Position numbers and translations under genes: made by a program
Assembly: GCA_016584305.1 (NCBI GenBank)
Contig: JACEEZ010019105.1
Location: 71,179-135,178 of the forward strand
DNA: 64,000 nucleotides
Origin: Chionoecetes opilio
Taxonomy: Eukaryota > Arthropoda > Malacostraca > Decapoda > Majidae
Direction: 5' to 3'
Shown here: in pieces, positions 10,228 to 21,294 of the stretch
Position numbering within the stretch: the stretch's first letter is position 1
Layout: each line of letters starts with the position of its first letter
The notes under the pieces: generated by a model
Seen by the model: only the letters and a program-made list of their open reading frames with translations
Databases searched by the model: none
Told to the model about the DNA's origin: nothing

Positions 10228-13200
10228 CTGAAAAAAGTTATTATTTTTAATAGGTATGGTTTGATATGGCAGGTTTTAGTTAGATGCACGAACAGTTCAT
10301 AAGAAAAAAGCCCAAGGTTATGGAAATTTAAAAAGCTTGAATGCGAATTATTAAACCTGAATATTAGATATCCTACATTACCAATTATCACTCACCTATC
10401 CTATCACTTCCCTATCTAAGAGGTCTCCCACATTGCTTATGTAACCTAATAGTTACAAGTCATTTATATGGTAAGAATATTCACTACCTATATATTTTAT
10501 TTTAGTGTGGGTTTTGCATATTATACTACTATATAAAGTTAGGTAGGTTGCGTATGAATGCTAATACGGCTATACTAGTTACTTGTTGCTGGTGGGCGAG
10601 ACATTCCTTCTTAAAACCGATAAATTCTCACTCACTCTTGCTCACCACCTATAATCAACAAACAATATAAGCATATGGACTGACCTACTTGATCTTATCT
10701 TATGTTTTGGTTTGATTAAACAAAATATTTATCCGGGTTGATTAGCTTTTCTTTCTCCACTTACGTACTTTATTAATTATTCTTTTAGATGATGAGAACC
10801 CATTGTCTACCGTTATTTTCTATTATTAAGTGAAAAAAAGGGTTAGTTTATGGTCCCCTAAAAGCCCGTTCACATCTCCACGACACGACTTGCTCCAGTC
10901 AATCCAGTCGGTGCCGACTGCAGCCAATTTTGCGGGGGCTGAAGCTCCAAAATTGGCGTGGTTGCCACGTAACCCGTAACCTTACCATATCTAACCTAAC
11001 CATACCTATACCTAACTTAACCTTTACCTAAGTAAAAGAAAAAAAGTATTTTGCGACAGAACGGTTAGCAAAATAATCCAACACATAAAAACTCACCAGA
11101 AAAAAATAGTTTCGTACACCAAAGTGAATTCGGTGTTCATCTGGAATACTACCGGAGGAACTAACCTAACTCTAATATACATTGAAATGAACTTGAGAAA
11201 GGTACCCCCCCCAAAAAAAAACCCAGCTGGTGTTACACAATAATACACCATAAACAAGAGTTACACCTACCCTCAGTAATGTTGGTGTTTTTACTGAAGA
11301 AATTTAAAGTTTTATCTATCCATAACCATCAGTATTTCCACTTGTAATAAATATTGGTAAATAGGCAGTTTCAACCAAGACTCCCTATTGTACTCTCCTG
11401 ACATAAATGCCAGGCCCCCATTCCCAGACCCCGGTAATAATGGACGAGGACTTCGCTTTCGTTTTCAGAGACACCGACTAATTTTCCTGGCCTACAATTG
11501 GTGCTTTTTCTAAAGGAGATAGTTTTGTTTTCCGAAAACCCATATTTAAAAAAAAAAATAATTCATCACAGAATTTTATGGTCGCCGTTTCCATTAAAAA
11601 CACTATCTCCATCAGATAAAGCACTAAAACTTGGCCGTCAGTCAGGGTCTCAGATAACAGGGAAGTAATTGAATAGAACATACCAAACCTAACCTTATAG
11701 TTTTAATGAAACCTAACCTAACCTTAACCACTACGTATACCTAACCTAACATTATAGGTGAAACCTAACCTAACCTTAACCTTCTAAATATCGTGAATAA
11801 ATTATAGGGTGAAATAAAACCTAACCTTAACCTTGCAAAAAATTCGGTGTCTGAAAAACGCGGTTTCCGACCATATAAAAACTCCTATCTCCATAAAAAA
11901 AATCACAAATTGTAGCCCCTCGGAATACCTATTACCTTTTCTCTAATAGCCGCGAAGTTCCTCCCTCCATTTAAACCCTAGTTCCTGCCAAAAACATATA
12001 TGTCACATGTTTCCCCTCAGAACCTGTCCATTTCCTGTTTTCTAATAGTGGTAACTAACCTTAACCTACATGCACTATTAACCAAATCTCAGTTTGCTTT
12101 TAAATCTATTTATAGTCACAGGTTTAACTCTGATAAGTGTATTCTGGGCGTATATCAGATGTTATCAATCTCTCCCCGAAAAAAAAAATGAACCTAACCT
12201 AACTTACCTTGCATAAAATTCGGTGATGAATTTTTTTTTATATGGGTTTCCGGAAATAAAAACTACTTTCCCATTAGAAAAGCACCTATTGTAGGACAGC
12301 CTGAAAAATTATTCGTGTCTCTGAAAACGACGCGAAGTTCTGTCCATTATAACCCTACCTCCCCAAAAACATAAATTGATCACAATATATCACCATCAGA
12401 ACTTACCTATACCTTTTATTAATAGCTGTACTAATCTTCCCCTCCACTTCTAACATCCCTCAGTTCCCTGCCTTTTAACAACTATTTATAGTGTCACAGG
12501 CTTCCCCCTTTTTTTTCCCCATCTGACAGTGTTCCTTCGTCGCTGCCGAGTTTTATACTCTGGCCGACGTGGTTAATCTAACTAACCTGGAACATTGGCA
12601 CCTATATTAACCTAAATGATCCAGCATTGCTGGTATTTCATCCCTGGTGCAGAAACACTGGTATTAAAACACCTATAAATGTATATTTGGGTCCTGTAAT
12701 ATCAAGATTTTCATGCAACTCTGTGTGCACCTCTAAAGGCAAGACATTTTCTAACCTTTAACATCTTTCTAGTGGACCTCACCTCTCTCTCTTTCTCTCT
12801 CACGAGAGAAAGGGGTGAAAGTAATCTCTTTCTCACGAGAGATTAAACTTCTGTCATTTAATAAGCGCAGTACTCTTCACTGGCCTCCCTCTCAGATGTG
12901 TTAGTGTACAACAATTCCTCCTCCATTACACCACTCTAACGCATTTTCTACGGGCGAATTATCCTTCCACACACACCCGTAAAGTTGCTGGCTTACTTGT
13001 AGGGCGTCCTAGTTAGACATGAGCTGTACCTCTACTACTAATGGTTAATCAACCGTAGGTATGCAACCTAACCTTACCGCCCTTTTACGTTGACATCGCT
13101 GCCCTACTTAAGTGTGTCAAGTGTGCATACAGCCCCCTATCCACACATTCCATCATCCATCCACTTTCCACACACATCATTATCCCCTTCCCGGCATGGT

Positions 13201-13306
13201 TCCACATGCATCCACACGTTGATGTAGTGTCCATCACCCATCATCCACCTACTCACGCATCCTACTCACCCATAACAACTGCATACGCGCTACCCACATC
13301 ACTTTC
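10228..13306. other. Repeat-rich spacer with TAACC-type tracts
   Basis: No gene was recognised. Bases 10980-11060, 11690-11850 and 12045-12215 carry short (CCTAA)-like tracts. Bases 11040-11160 resemble an arm of the foldback at 15117-15490. Bases 11440-11640 and 12240-12330 belong to a dispersed family also seen at 38660-39100 and 46010-46990 (shared words: gcttcagagacac-like start, cattagaaaaagcac). Bases 12620-12710 share a stretch with 21195-21285. A small hairpin of CTCTC/GAGAG lies near 12790-12842. Confidence 0.5.
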
Positions 13307-13741
13307 ATGTTCAACGGCGGGTCTGGGGTTTCACGTTTTCATGTTCTACCCTTTCCTACCTCTGCGTTTCGCTTTTCACAGTGCCATCGACTAATTCTGT
13401 ATCAGCGTCTTGTTATCATGTGTAACCCGTTGCCTACGTTTACGTTAGTATCATCTCTTCCCCACGGTCTGCGCGACAATCTCATAGTCACTCAACGCTA
13501 CCTATACACCTATATGTCAACCTATTACCTGCACCACACCCTACTGTACACGTATGTGTCACTGGGTAACTGGCACTTGTCAAAAAAACAACAACAGGCG
13601 TTAGTCAGCACGTGGGTACGCGGATTCCATGGAATGGATCCCACCGCTGTCACCTTATTTGGTGTGCCACCTTGGCTGTTTGCCCACAGTCCTGGTTACT
13701 CTGCTGCCACCAACACATTAAGTGGGAAAAAATATAAATGA
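13307..13741 (+). CDS. Unidentified ORF, 144 codons, next to scaffold gap
   Basis: The ORF encodes 144 residues. It is rich in aromatic residues in the middle (YLYTYMSTYYLHHTLLYTYV) and ends in a more ordinary segment (WVRGFHGMDPTAVTLFGVPP). It is not built from any repeat visible elsewhere in the window, and its local composition is more balanced than its flanks. I do not recognise a family. There is no clear splice site at either end; it closes with TGA 20 bases before the N run. It could be a real exon, a fragment of an endogenous large-DNA-virus-like insert, or a chance ORF. Confidence 0.3.
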   Translation: MFNGGSGVSRFHVLPFPTSAFRFSQCHRLILYQRLVIMCNPLPTFTLVSSLPHGLRDNLIVTQRYLYTYMSTYYLHHTLLYTYVSLGNWHLSKKQQQALVSTWVRGFHGMDPTAVTLFGVPPWLFAHSPGYSAATNTLSGKKYK

Positions 13742-13761
13742 ATAAAAACATAAAGATATAG

Positions 13762-13786
13762 NNNNNNNNNNNNNNNNNNNNNNNNN
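13762..13786. other. Scaffold gap (25 N)
   Basis: This is a fixed-size run of N identical in length to the one at 35874. True gap size is unknown. Confidence 0.99.
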
Positions 13787-15110
13787 TACTATATGTAAGT
13801 ACTGGTTGGCTCTGAATGACAACGCGTTAATATATTTCTAATTATAATATATTTAACTCTTTACTGTCTCACTTCCCAACTGGTGTACATTCACAAACCG
13901 CCTTAATTCTAATAAATCATATCCCCTAACGATACGCACACTTCTTAACCTAACATCTTACTTAATAAACATATTTCATCCTATTCGAATGTGAAACAAA
14001 CTTAATCCTACACTCTCCGCCACACTATCTCTCCTTTATCCCCCACACTTATCTCTCTGGGCGATAAGAATAGGAGAGTCATGTTGGGGGAGCCGCGAGT
14101 GTGTGGCTGTCTCACACAGCGCCACGGGTAGGGCACCGCCACTACCACAGCCACAACAGGGCTGGCGCCGCCCTCACCGCCATATCCACTCCTGCCTTGG
14201 GACCCTAGATAACATATTAAATTAGTCCTTATGTAGACATAAATCACCAACAAATCACACCTACATCTCTAGCTAACAAATATTTTATAACATACCTTTA
14301 CAAGGGAGGATAAGGTCACCTCCCAGTGGCCTTACCCACTGGGAGTCCGTCTGCTACTAAATGCTAACCTGACGTGAAGCTCCTTCCTCGCTTCGCTTTG
14401 CTACGTGGCTAATTACTACTGGCTTAAAATATAAGCCTTTCTCCCTAACCAGTGATTCAGGACTGAGGCGTGGAGGAAAATTACTCGTTAGCTTATTGAT
14501 ACTTATATGTTATTTCATCTCTTCCCCTATTAATGAAATTTCTCTCGTTACATTTACAACACCCCTAACTCAAAAATGATGTGGTTGTGATGCACATTTT
14601 GTACCCCAGCCAAATATCCCGCATTCCCCCAGGTCCCCAAGCTTGTTTTGGGGGAGAGAGGGGAGTATGGGCAAGCACTAGAATAATACCAAATTTCGGT
14701 AGTGGGCCTTCACCGATTTCGAGATCGAAACTTAATTTTCCTGAATCGTTTTGATGTGTATTGAATGAATCTGACACTCGTTTTTGTCGGAAATAAATTT
14801 GTGCTTACAGGTGTCGGGGGTGCCAACCCCGCCCCTCCCGGCCCGCCCCGCAAACCTTGCTCTGCTTCGCACTGCCGTAAAATTGATTTTTCATATTTTT
14901 TATCGCCTGTTACTAGACCAAACTCCACCTCTAACCAAACCTAACCTAATCTGATTTAACCTAACTTCACCGTTTCTGGCTGAAATGACTGGATTTTCAG
15001 TACTACATGCAATGCCAATATTATTCAATTGCGCCAAGGGAAATGGGGTTCAAAATACTCAGAATGAAGAAATCTACACGATGATGTAGGTGGGAATCCT
15101 AGGACTTTTG
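13787..15110. other. Spacer with a fragment of the 8-bp-TSD MITE family
   Basis: No gene was recognised. Bases 14568-14690, read in reverse, carry the terminal region of the 22224-22770 element (caagcttg, gggaatgcgg and ctagtg words). The rest is unassigned, with a small GC-rich patch at 14815-14875. Confidence 0.45.
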
Positions 15111-15116
15111 AAAGCC

Positions 15117-15325
15117 CACGGCCGAACTAATACCAACGAAACTATATTTTTCTGGTGAGTGTTTTATGTGGTATGTGTTCTGAACTAATCTGATAATCTA
15201 ATAATCATAATAATTTTTTTTTTTTAAGTTAGATAAAGGTTAGGTTAGGTAACGGTTAGGTTAGGTGTAGTATAGTACTAGGTTCGGTTAGGTTTAATTT
15301 GTTTTTTCATAATTTTTGTTGCAAA

Positions 15326-15392
<67 letters not shown>

Positions 15393-15490
15393 GATTTGCG
15401 ATGAAACGGTTAGCAGATTAATTCAAAACACATAAAAACTCACCAGAAAAAATAGTTTTGTCCACAAAGGAAGTTCGGTGGTCATCTGGA
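15117..15490. repeat. Foldback repeat with (CA)n at its centre
   Basis: The left arm (atttttctggtgagtgtttt region, about 15147-15195) is the inverse of 15430-15475 (aaaactcaccagaaaaaata). At the centre, GCAAATCAC and GTGATTTGC directly bracket an uninterrupted (CA) run of about 64 bp (15327-15390). The arms are interrupted on the left by TTAGG-like repeats. Confidence 0.65.
15327..15390. repeat. (CA)n microsatellite
   Basis: Uninterrupted dinucleotide repeat of about 32 units, at the apex of the surrounding inverted repeat. Confidence 0.97.
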
Positions 15491-15707
15491 AATTGACCAA
15501 CCAATGTCCATGTATTGTATTAAACTGCAGTTTTACCGTTGTAGTTAAAGATTTAACGAGATTTCTCCAGGAATAGGTAAGTAATTCCAGTAGAGTTTAT
15601 ATAGACATATTAGTAAGTATAGTTTAGTTTACATTACTTTGTCTTTAACCATCTAAGCAGTCTGTCTCCGGAGAGGCTGCCAGGCAGTGCAGGCTTAGAG
15701 ACAGATT

Positions 15708-15965
15708 TTTGGCATTTTTTGCGTTTTTTTTGGTACTTTTTTGGAACTTATGGTTATTTTTGGAATTTTTGCAACTTTTTTGGTACTTTTTTTTGCAACT
15801 TTTTGGAATTTTTGCAACTTTTTTGGTATTTTTGCTACCTTTTTTGGTATTTTTTGCAACTTTTTTGCTACTTCGGTATTTTTTACAACTTTTTTGGTAT
15901 TTTTTGCAACTTTTTTGGTATTTTTTTGCAACTTTTTTGGTATTTTTTGCAACTTTTTCGTTTTT
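15708..15965. repeat. T-rich minisatellite, about 21-bp unit
   Basis: About 12 copies of a unit with the core acttttttggtattttttgc. It sits between conserved flanks (the gagaggctgccaggcagtgc and caacttttgcctg words) that recur at 30420 and 61580. The array is present at 61640-61815 but almost absent at 30450, so its copy number varies among paralogous copies. ORFs here are artefacts. Confidence 0.85.
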
Positions 15966-16221
15966 TTTTTTTCTTGCTATTTTTTGTGACATTTAACTAA
16001 AAAACCCTCAACTTTTGCCTGCCTAGACAGTATTATTTATATGATTAGTACATTACATTGTATTACTATTATATATGATGATAATAATATATTGCATTAG
16101 TATAACATATAGGTAGTGTTATATGTCACTGATCTGTTCTTGGCCTACTGTAAACTTTTTCTGATCCAAAGTTTGATTTTGATACCATTATTTGTGTCTT
16201 AACTCCCTCACACATTGGATA

Positions 16222-16595
16222 CTACAGTCTACTTTATTTATTAAGGTCAAAATGCAGTCAGGAAGCCACGCCCCCTGCCTGCCCTTCTATGCTACGGGGC
16301 AGCTGATTGGTGCATTCCTCGTATCATCACCACCAATCACAATATCTTCACTACTTAACAGCGGTGTGACCACTAGACACAGCAATCTTCACTACAGAGG
16401 GTGTTTTGATTTTGTCACCCTCTGTAGTGAAGATTGCTCTGTCCAGTGGTCACGCCGCTGTTAAGTAGTGAAGATATTGTGATTGGTAGTGATGATACGA
16501 GGAATGCACCAATCAGCTGCCCCGTAGCATAGAAGGGCAGGCAGGGGGCGTGGCTTCCTGACTGCATTTTGACCATAATACAAAATAGACTATAC
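16222..16595. mobile_element. Foldback/MITE with about 170-bp inverted arms
   Basis: The arms are nearly perfect inverses: ggtcaaaatgcagtcaggaa at 16246 pairs with ttcctgactgcattttgacc ending at 16573. Only a short spacer (gattttgtc, around 16408) separates them. Related copies lie at 30700-31080 and, split by an insertion, at 62065-63470. No coding capacity. Confidence 0.88.
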
Positions 16596-16733
16596 ACTAT
16601 ATATTTTATAAAGCAATTATGAATCAGCACTGGAGAAGTTAACTCATGGTTCTTGACTTCTAAATATACGTAGCTAATCAAATATTGACGTTCATAAGAA
16701 GTGTTTTTTTTAATGAATGTACTATTTAATTAA

Positions 16734-16937
16734 CCCCTTGAGGCCCAGAACGTAATTGCCATTGTAATTTGTGTACCATTAGACGATTTGTAGTGACTAT
16801 AAGCAATGTTTTATAGCTATGACCTGTTTAGTATCCTTGTCCACTAACTCATGTGGTATATTCAGTGACTTTTCCTTATTTTATGGCTAACAACAGACCA
16901 TTTTATATAGCCAAGGAAAGATCTGGGCGTGAAGGGG
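16734..16937. mobile_element. TTAA-flanked MITE, piggyBac-type ends
   Basis: This 204-bp element is flanked by TTAA on both sides (16730-16733, 16938-16941). Its ends begin CCCCTTGAGGCCCAGA and, on the other strand, CCCCTTCACGCCCAGA. TTAA duplication with CCC-starting ends is typical of piggyBac-type elements. It is non-coding. Other copies lie at 31215-31420 and, with the 5' end expanded in tandem, at 25505-26103 and 53172-55001. Confidence 0.8.
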
Positions 16938-16941
16938 TTAA

Positions 16942-17887
16942 TAATATATCTGTTCAATATCTAGACTAGCTCTTTGAAAACTGATCATCTATTACGCTAT
17001 TAGCATTACTAGTAACAACTGTACACACACTAGAACAAAACACAGTTCTCCTCCTCCTCTCACCTGTCGCCTGGCTGTGAATGACCCTGTAACACCTTAG
17101 AGGTCATCAGAGGTCATCTTGTACAGGCCAGTGTTGCATTTTGACCCCTAAAGGCCGGTGACCACTACAGCCACAGCGGTGGTGATGGTGACGTCACTGT
17201 TGGGCGGTGAGCGGCAGCGGCGGCCGTACAAGGGGACTGGTGGGAGCCGGCGCTAAGACACCACCTTCACCGCCGTCACTCCTTCATGCCACACACAAAC
17301 TGTCATGGCTACAAAATATTGATCCATAAATAACATGAAATATCTCAGTGCTCATATAAATATCCCAGTAGAAATATCTCAGTGTATTTCATCACAAAGA
17401 AATGATCCTTGTAGTAGTTGTGTGTAGTACAATGGTGGTGTGTCCAGTATAACCACCACTACTACTGGTGGTGAGGAGGAGGAGGAGGAGGTGGTGGTAG
17501 TGGAGGAGGAGGAGGAGAGGAAGGAAGAAGAGGAGGAGGAGGAATATCTCAGTGAAGTCATGTAAGTAGTGGCGGGGAAAATGTTGGTCTAGGAATGACA
17601 GTATAAATAACCTTGTATTACATAGACATGACCTGTTTAAGGTGGTGGCGTGCACGGTAAACAACACTAAAGCATGAAGTATAAACAAAGCCTAAACAAG
17701 ACACACATGTATAGTTATGTACAAAAAAAAAAAAAAATGCTATGCCCCAGGTCCAAGCCAGCTGCCAATACTTCACCACCACCACCACCCTGCATGTCAT
17801 CACCATCACACTCTTCTTAAACTGCTAGGGAAAGGCACAACACTATAACACTGACATATGAACACTTCCCCACACCTATGAGAGGCC
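16942..17887. other. Spacer between MITE and minisatellite, shared by paralogous copies
   Basis: Bases 17030-17285 recur in direct orientation at 31503-31762 and in inverted orientation at 28760-29135 and 58205-58560. A (GGA)-rich patch lies at 17475-17545. No reading frame is supported. Confidence 0.6.
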
Positions 17888-18722
17888 ACGCCTGCCACCA
17901 CACATGTAACACTCTGTCCACCACCACCACCACCCATTGCCACACTCCTGCCACCACACATGTAACACTGTGTCCACCACCACCACCACCCATTGCCACA
18001 CTCCTGCCACCACACATGTAACACTCTGTCCACCACCACCACCACCCATTGCCACACTCCTGCCACCACACATGTAACACTCTGTCCACCACCACCACCA
18101 CCCATTGCCACACTCCGGCCACCACACATGTAACACGGTCCACCACCACCACCACCACCATTGCCACACTCTGCCACCACACATGTAACACTCTGTCCAC
18201 CACCACCGCCACCCATTGCCACACTCCTACCACCACACATGTAACACTCTGTCCACCCCCACCGCCACCCATTGCCACACTCCTACCACCACACATGTAA
18301 CACACTGTCCACCACCACCACCCATTGCCACACTCCTACCACCACACATGTAACACTCTGTCCACCACCACCACCACCCATTGCCACACTCCTACCACCA
18401 CACATGTAACACTCTGTCCACCACCACCACCACCCATTGCCACACTCCTACCACCACACATGTAACACTCTGTCCACCACCACCACCACACATTGCCACA
18501 CTCCTACCACCACACATGTAACACTCTGTCCACCACCACCACCACCCATTGCCACTCTCCTACCACCACACATGTAACACTCTGTCCACCACCACCACCA
18601 CCCATTGCCACACTCCTACCACCACACATGTAACACACTGTCCACCACCACCACCTATTGCCACACTCCTACCACCACACATGTAACACTCTGTCCACCA
18701 CCCATTGCCACACTCCTACAGC
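17888..18722. repeat. 56-bp minisatellite downstream of the zinc-finger gene
   Basis: About 15 copies of a unit reading caccacacatgtaacactct, then gtccaccaccaccaccaccc, then attgccacactcctac. On the minus strand, which is the sense of the adjacent gene, each unit contains GGGTGGTGGTGGTGGTGG. The array starts only about 27 bp after the zinc-finger stop codon, so it probably lies in the 3' UTR or immediate 3' flank. It recurs with about 27 units at 32370-33915. Confidence 0.93.
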
Positions 18723-18748
18723 CACACTTGTCCACACAACACACCACC

Positions 18749-20281
18749 TCAAAAGTGGATCTTCATGTGCTGGGCAATTTCACTCTTTGTCTTGAAACAC
18801 TTCTTACAAACATCACACTTGAACTCCCTCAAACCAGTGTGTCTAAAGGCGTGTTGGGTGAGGTTAGACTTGCGAGTAAATCTTTTCCCACACTCTACAC
18901 ATTCATGATTTTTAACACCACTGTGTGTCAGGGTGTGTTGGGTGAGGTCAGACTGAACATAAAATCTTTTACCACACTCTACACATTCATGATTTTTATC
19001 ACCACTGTGTGTCAGGGCGTGTCTGGTGAGGTCAGACTTAACATAAAATCTTTTACCACACTCCAGACATTCATGATTTTTAACACCACTGTGTGTCAGG
19101 GCGTGTCTGGTGAGGTCACACTTAGCATAAAAAAATTTCCCACACTCCAGACATTCATGATTTTTAACACCACTGTGTATCAGGGCGTGTTGGGTGAGGT
19201 GAGACTTCTTAGTAAATTTTTGCCCACACTCCAGACATTCATGATTTTTAACACCTCTGTGTGTCAGGGTGTGTTGGGTGAGGCTAGACTTCTTAGTAAA
19301 TTTTTTCCCACACTCCAGACATTCATGATTCTTGTCGCCACTGTGTGTACTCAGGTTGAACAAGTGCTTCATGTGAATCTTCACGTGGCTGGCAATATCC
19401 CTCTTTGTCTTGAAACACTTGCCACAAACATCACATTTGAACTCCCTCAAATCAGTGTGTGTTAGGGTGTGTGTGGTGAGGTTAAACTTACGATTAAATT
19501 TTTGCCCACACTCCAGACATTCATGATTTTTAACACCACTGTGTGTCAGGGTGTGTGTGGTGAGGTGAGACTTCTGAGTAAATCTTTGCCCACACTCCAG
19601 ACATTCATGATTTTTAACACCACGGTGTGTCAGGGTGTGTTGGGTGAGGTGAAACTTTAGAGTAAATCTTTTCCCACACTCCAGACATTCATGATTTTTA
19701 ACACCACGGTGTGTCAGGGTGTGTTGGGTGAGGTGAGACTTACGATTAAATCTTTGCCCACACTCCAGACATTCATGATTTTTAACAGCACTGTGTGTCA
19801 GGGTGTGTTGGGTGAGGTGAGACTTGTGAGTAAATTTTTTCCCACACTCCAGACATTGATAATTTTTAACACCACTGTGTGTCAGGGTGTGTTTGGTGAG
19901 GTGAGACTTTAGAGTAAATCTTTTCCCACACTCAAGACATTTATGATTTTTAACAGCACTGTGTGTCAGGGAGTGTTGGGTGAGGTGAGACTTAAGAGTA
20001 AATTTTTTCCCACACTCCAGACATTCATAATCCTTGACGCCACTGTGTATCAGGAAATGTCTCTTAAGCACAATCTTGCATCTGAATGATTTACTACATT
20101 GTGAGCAACAAAACTGCCTCTCTCCTTCTTGGCCTGAGCTGCCTGCCTCCAGGTGATTCTTGCCATCCCTCCTGTGCCTCCCCACAGCTGAGGCAGACTG
20201 CTGCTGCTGCTCCCGGCCACTGGTGGTGCTGCTGCCTCCTGCCACAGCCTCCAGCGCAGCAATACTCACGGCAGCACACAT
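18749..20281 (-). CDS. C2H2 zinc-finger protein, 16 fingers
   Basis: This is an intact 510-residue ORF. Residues 1-55 are a Ser/Gln/Gly-rich leader with no recognised KRAB, SCAN, BTB or ZAD domain. Sixteen C-x2-C...H-x3-H fingers then run to the C-terminus. They form two blocks. Fingers 1-8 end with a divergent finger 9 (FKCDVCGKCFKTKRDIASH); fingers 10-15 end with a very similar finger 16 (FKCDVCKKCFKTKSEIAQH). The linkers are mostly H-S-G-V-K-N-H-E rather than the usual TGEKPY, and an abnormal spacer (MKHLFNLSTHSGDKNHE) separates the two blocks. It is probably a nuclear DNA-binding protein; its target is unknown. The start is the first ATG of the frame. A frameshifted copy lies at 33945-35446. 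The intact frame across 1.5 kb of near-repeats suggests selection or recent origin. Confidence 0.88.
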   Translation of the reverse strand: MCAAVSIAALEAVAGGSSTTSGREQQQQSASAVGRHRRDGKNHLEAGSSGQEGERQFCCSQCSKSFRCKIVLKRHFLIHSGVKDYECLECGKKFTLKSHLTQHSLTHSAVKNHKCLECGKRFTLKSHLTKHTLTHSGVKNYQCLECGKKFTHKSHLTQHTLTHSAVKNHECLECGQRFNRKSHLTQHTLTHRGVKNHECLECGKRFTLKFHLTQHTLTHRGVKNHECLECGQRFTQKSHLTTHTLTHSGVKNHECLECGQKFNRKFNLTTHTLTHTDLREFKCDVCGKCFKTKRDIASHVKIHMKHLFNLSTHSGDKNHECLECGKKFTKKSSLTQHTLTHRGVKNHECLECGQKFTKKSHLTQHALIHSGVKNHECLECGKFFYAKCDLTRHALTHSGVKNHECLECGKRFYVKSDLTRHALTHSGDKNHECVECGKRFYVQSDLTQHTLTHSGVKNHECVECGKRFTRKSNLTQHAFRHTGLREFKCDVCKKCFKTKSEIAQHMKIHF

Positions 20282-20913
20282 GGTGGCCGGTGTTGCGCGA
20301 AATGTTGTTTTTGCTTAATGTTGTTAAAAATGACCTTCTGCGCATGCGCGAGAATCCGGAGGCAGACCCAAACACCAGCCGCGAAATATCATCAAATCAT
20401 GTGAGTTGTCTTTTTTAGGCATAGCTTTTTCAATACTTTGAGCAACTGCTATTACTTGTAAGTGCTCCCATAGAGAGATAGTGCCTTCAACTTACCGTAA
20501 CATGTTTCATGGCAGCAGCAAAGGTGTGAAACAGGTGAAATAGGACAATCAGATCAGGTCAGGATTCAGGAACTATCACGTATGGTTCTCAGCAGGCATT
20601 TGCTAGCTTTTGCTTGCTTATCGGTGCACGTAACCACTCTCAGCAAATTACAAGTGCTTGAGAGTTGCCTGTAATATCTTTCATGGCAGCAGCAAAGGTG
20701 TGAAACAGGTGAAATAGGACAGACAAATCAGGTCAGTATGGAGGGCTTTAGAAATACGTACGTGTGTTTTTATTTGACATAATTTGTAGCCTCTGCTTGG
20801 TTGTCAATGTATGTAATCACTCTCATTGAAGAAATAGTGACTCGATGATGCCTGTATCATGTTGAGGACACATATGAAGCTTGAAAACAATTCAAGTAAG
20901 TAAAAAGGTATAT
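20282..20913. repeat. Upstream flank with three diverged tandem units of about 170 bp
   Basis: Around 20500-20570 and 20660-20735 the same block recurs (tttcatggcagcagcaaagg, gtgtgaaacaggtgaaatag). A more diverged third unit follows to about 20890 (actctcattgaagaaatagt region). The role is unknown; it lies in the likely promoter region of the zinc-finger gene. Confidence 0.55.
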
Positions 20914-20991
20914 GGAACTGTCGCCGATAGGTACTCTCGCCGAAACACCAACCGAGAACTAGCCGACGTGGTCATTTTCGACGACAGTTCC
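20914..20991. mobile_element. Very short inverted-repeat element
   Basis: A 78-bp segment with ends GGAACTGTCG and CGACAGTTCC. The same ends delimit 21295-21384. It contains the words ctctcgccg and gccgacgtgg. Non-coding. Confidence 0.55.
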
Positions 20992-21294
20992 ACTGGTAAT
21001 AGATGAATAGAAAGAATAAAGGCTAGTTCATTATTGGACACCACATTTTTTGCTTGTCCCAAAACACTAAAACTGCAGAATGACATTAGTAACATAACCT
21101 GACCTAACTGGTACCCCCAGACCCCCCCTCACCTCGTTCACTAACCTAACCTGGACATTGGTTGACTGGCCAACATAACCTAACCTAACTATTCAGGCTA
21201 TTGCTGGTATTTAATCTCTTAAGTGCAGAAACACGAGTAAAAGCATATTAAGAGTATAGGTATATTGGGTACTGTAATATCATGCTCAATAACT

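Noticed and set aside
14008..14253. Minus-strand 81-codon ORF
   Set aside because: No splice signals, similarity or composition contrast; consistent with chance.
15645..15992. Lys/Asn-rich minus-strand ORF (KKVAKNTKK units)
   Set aside because: It is encoded entirely by the T-rich minisatellite.
18605..19912. Plus-strand ORFs with repeated FNTTVCQGV-like units
   Set aside because: They are shadows of the minus-strand zinc fingers, repeated because the fingers are.
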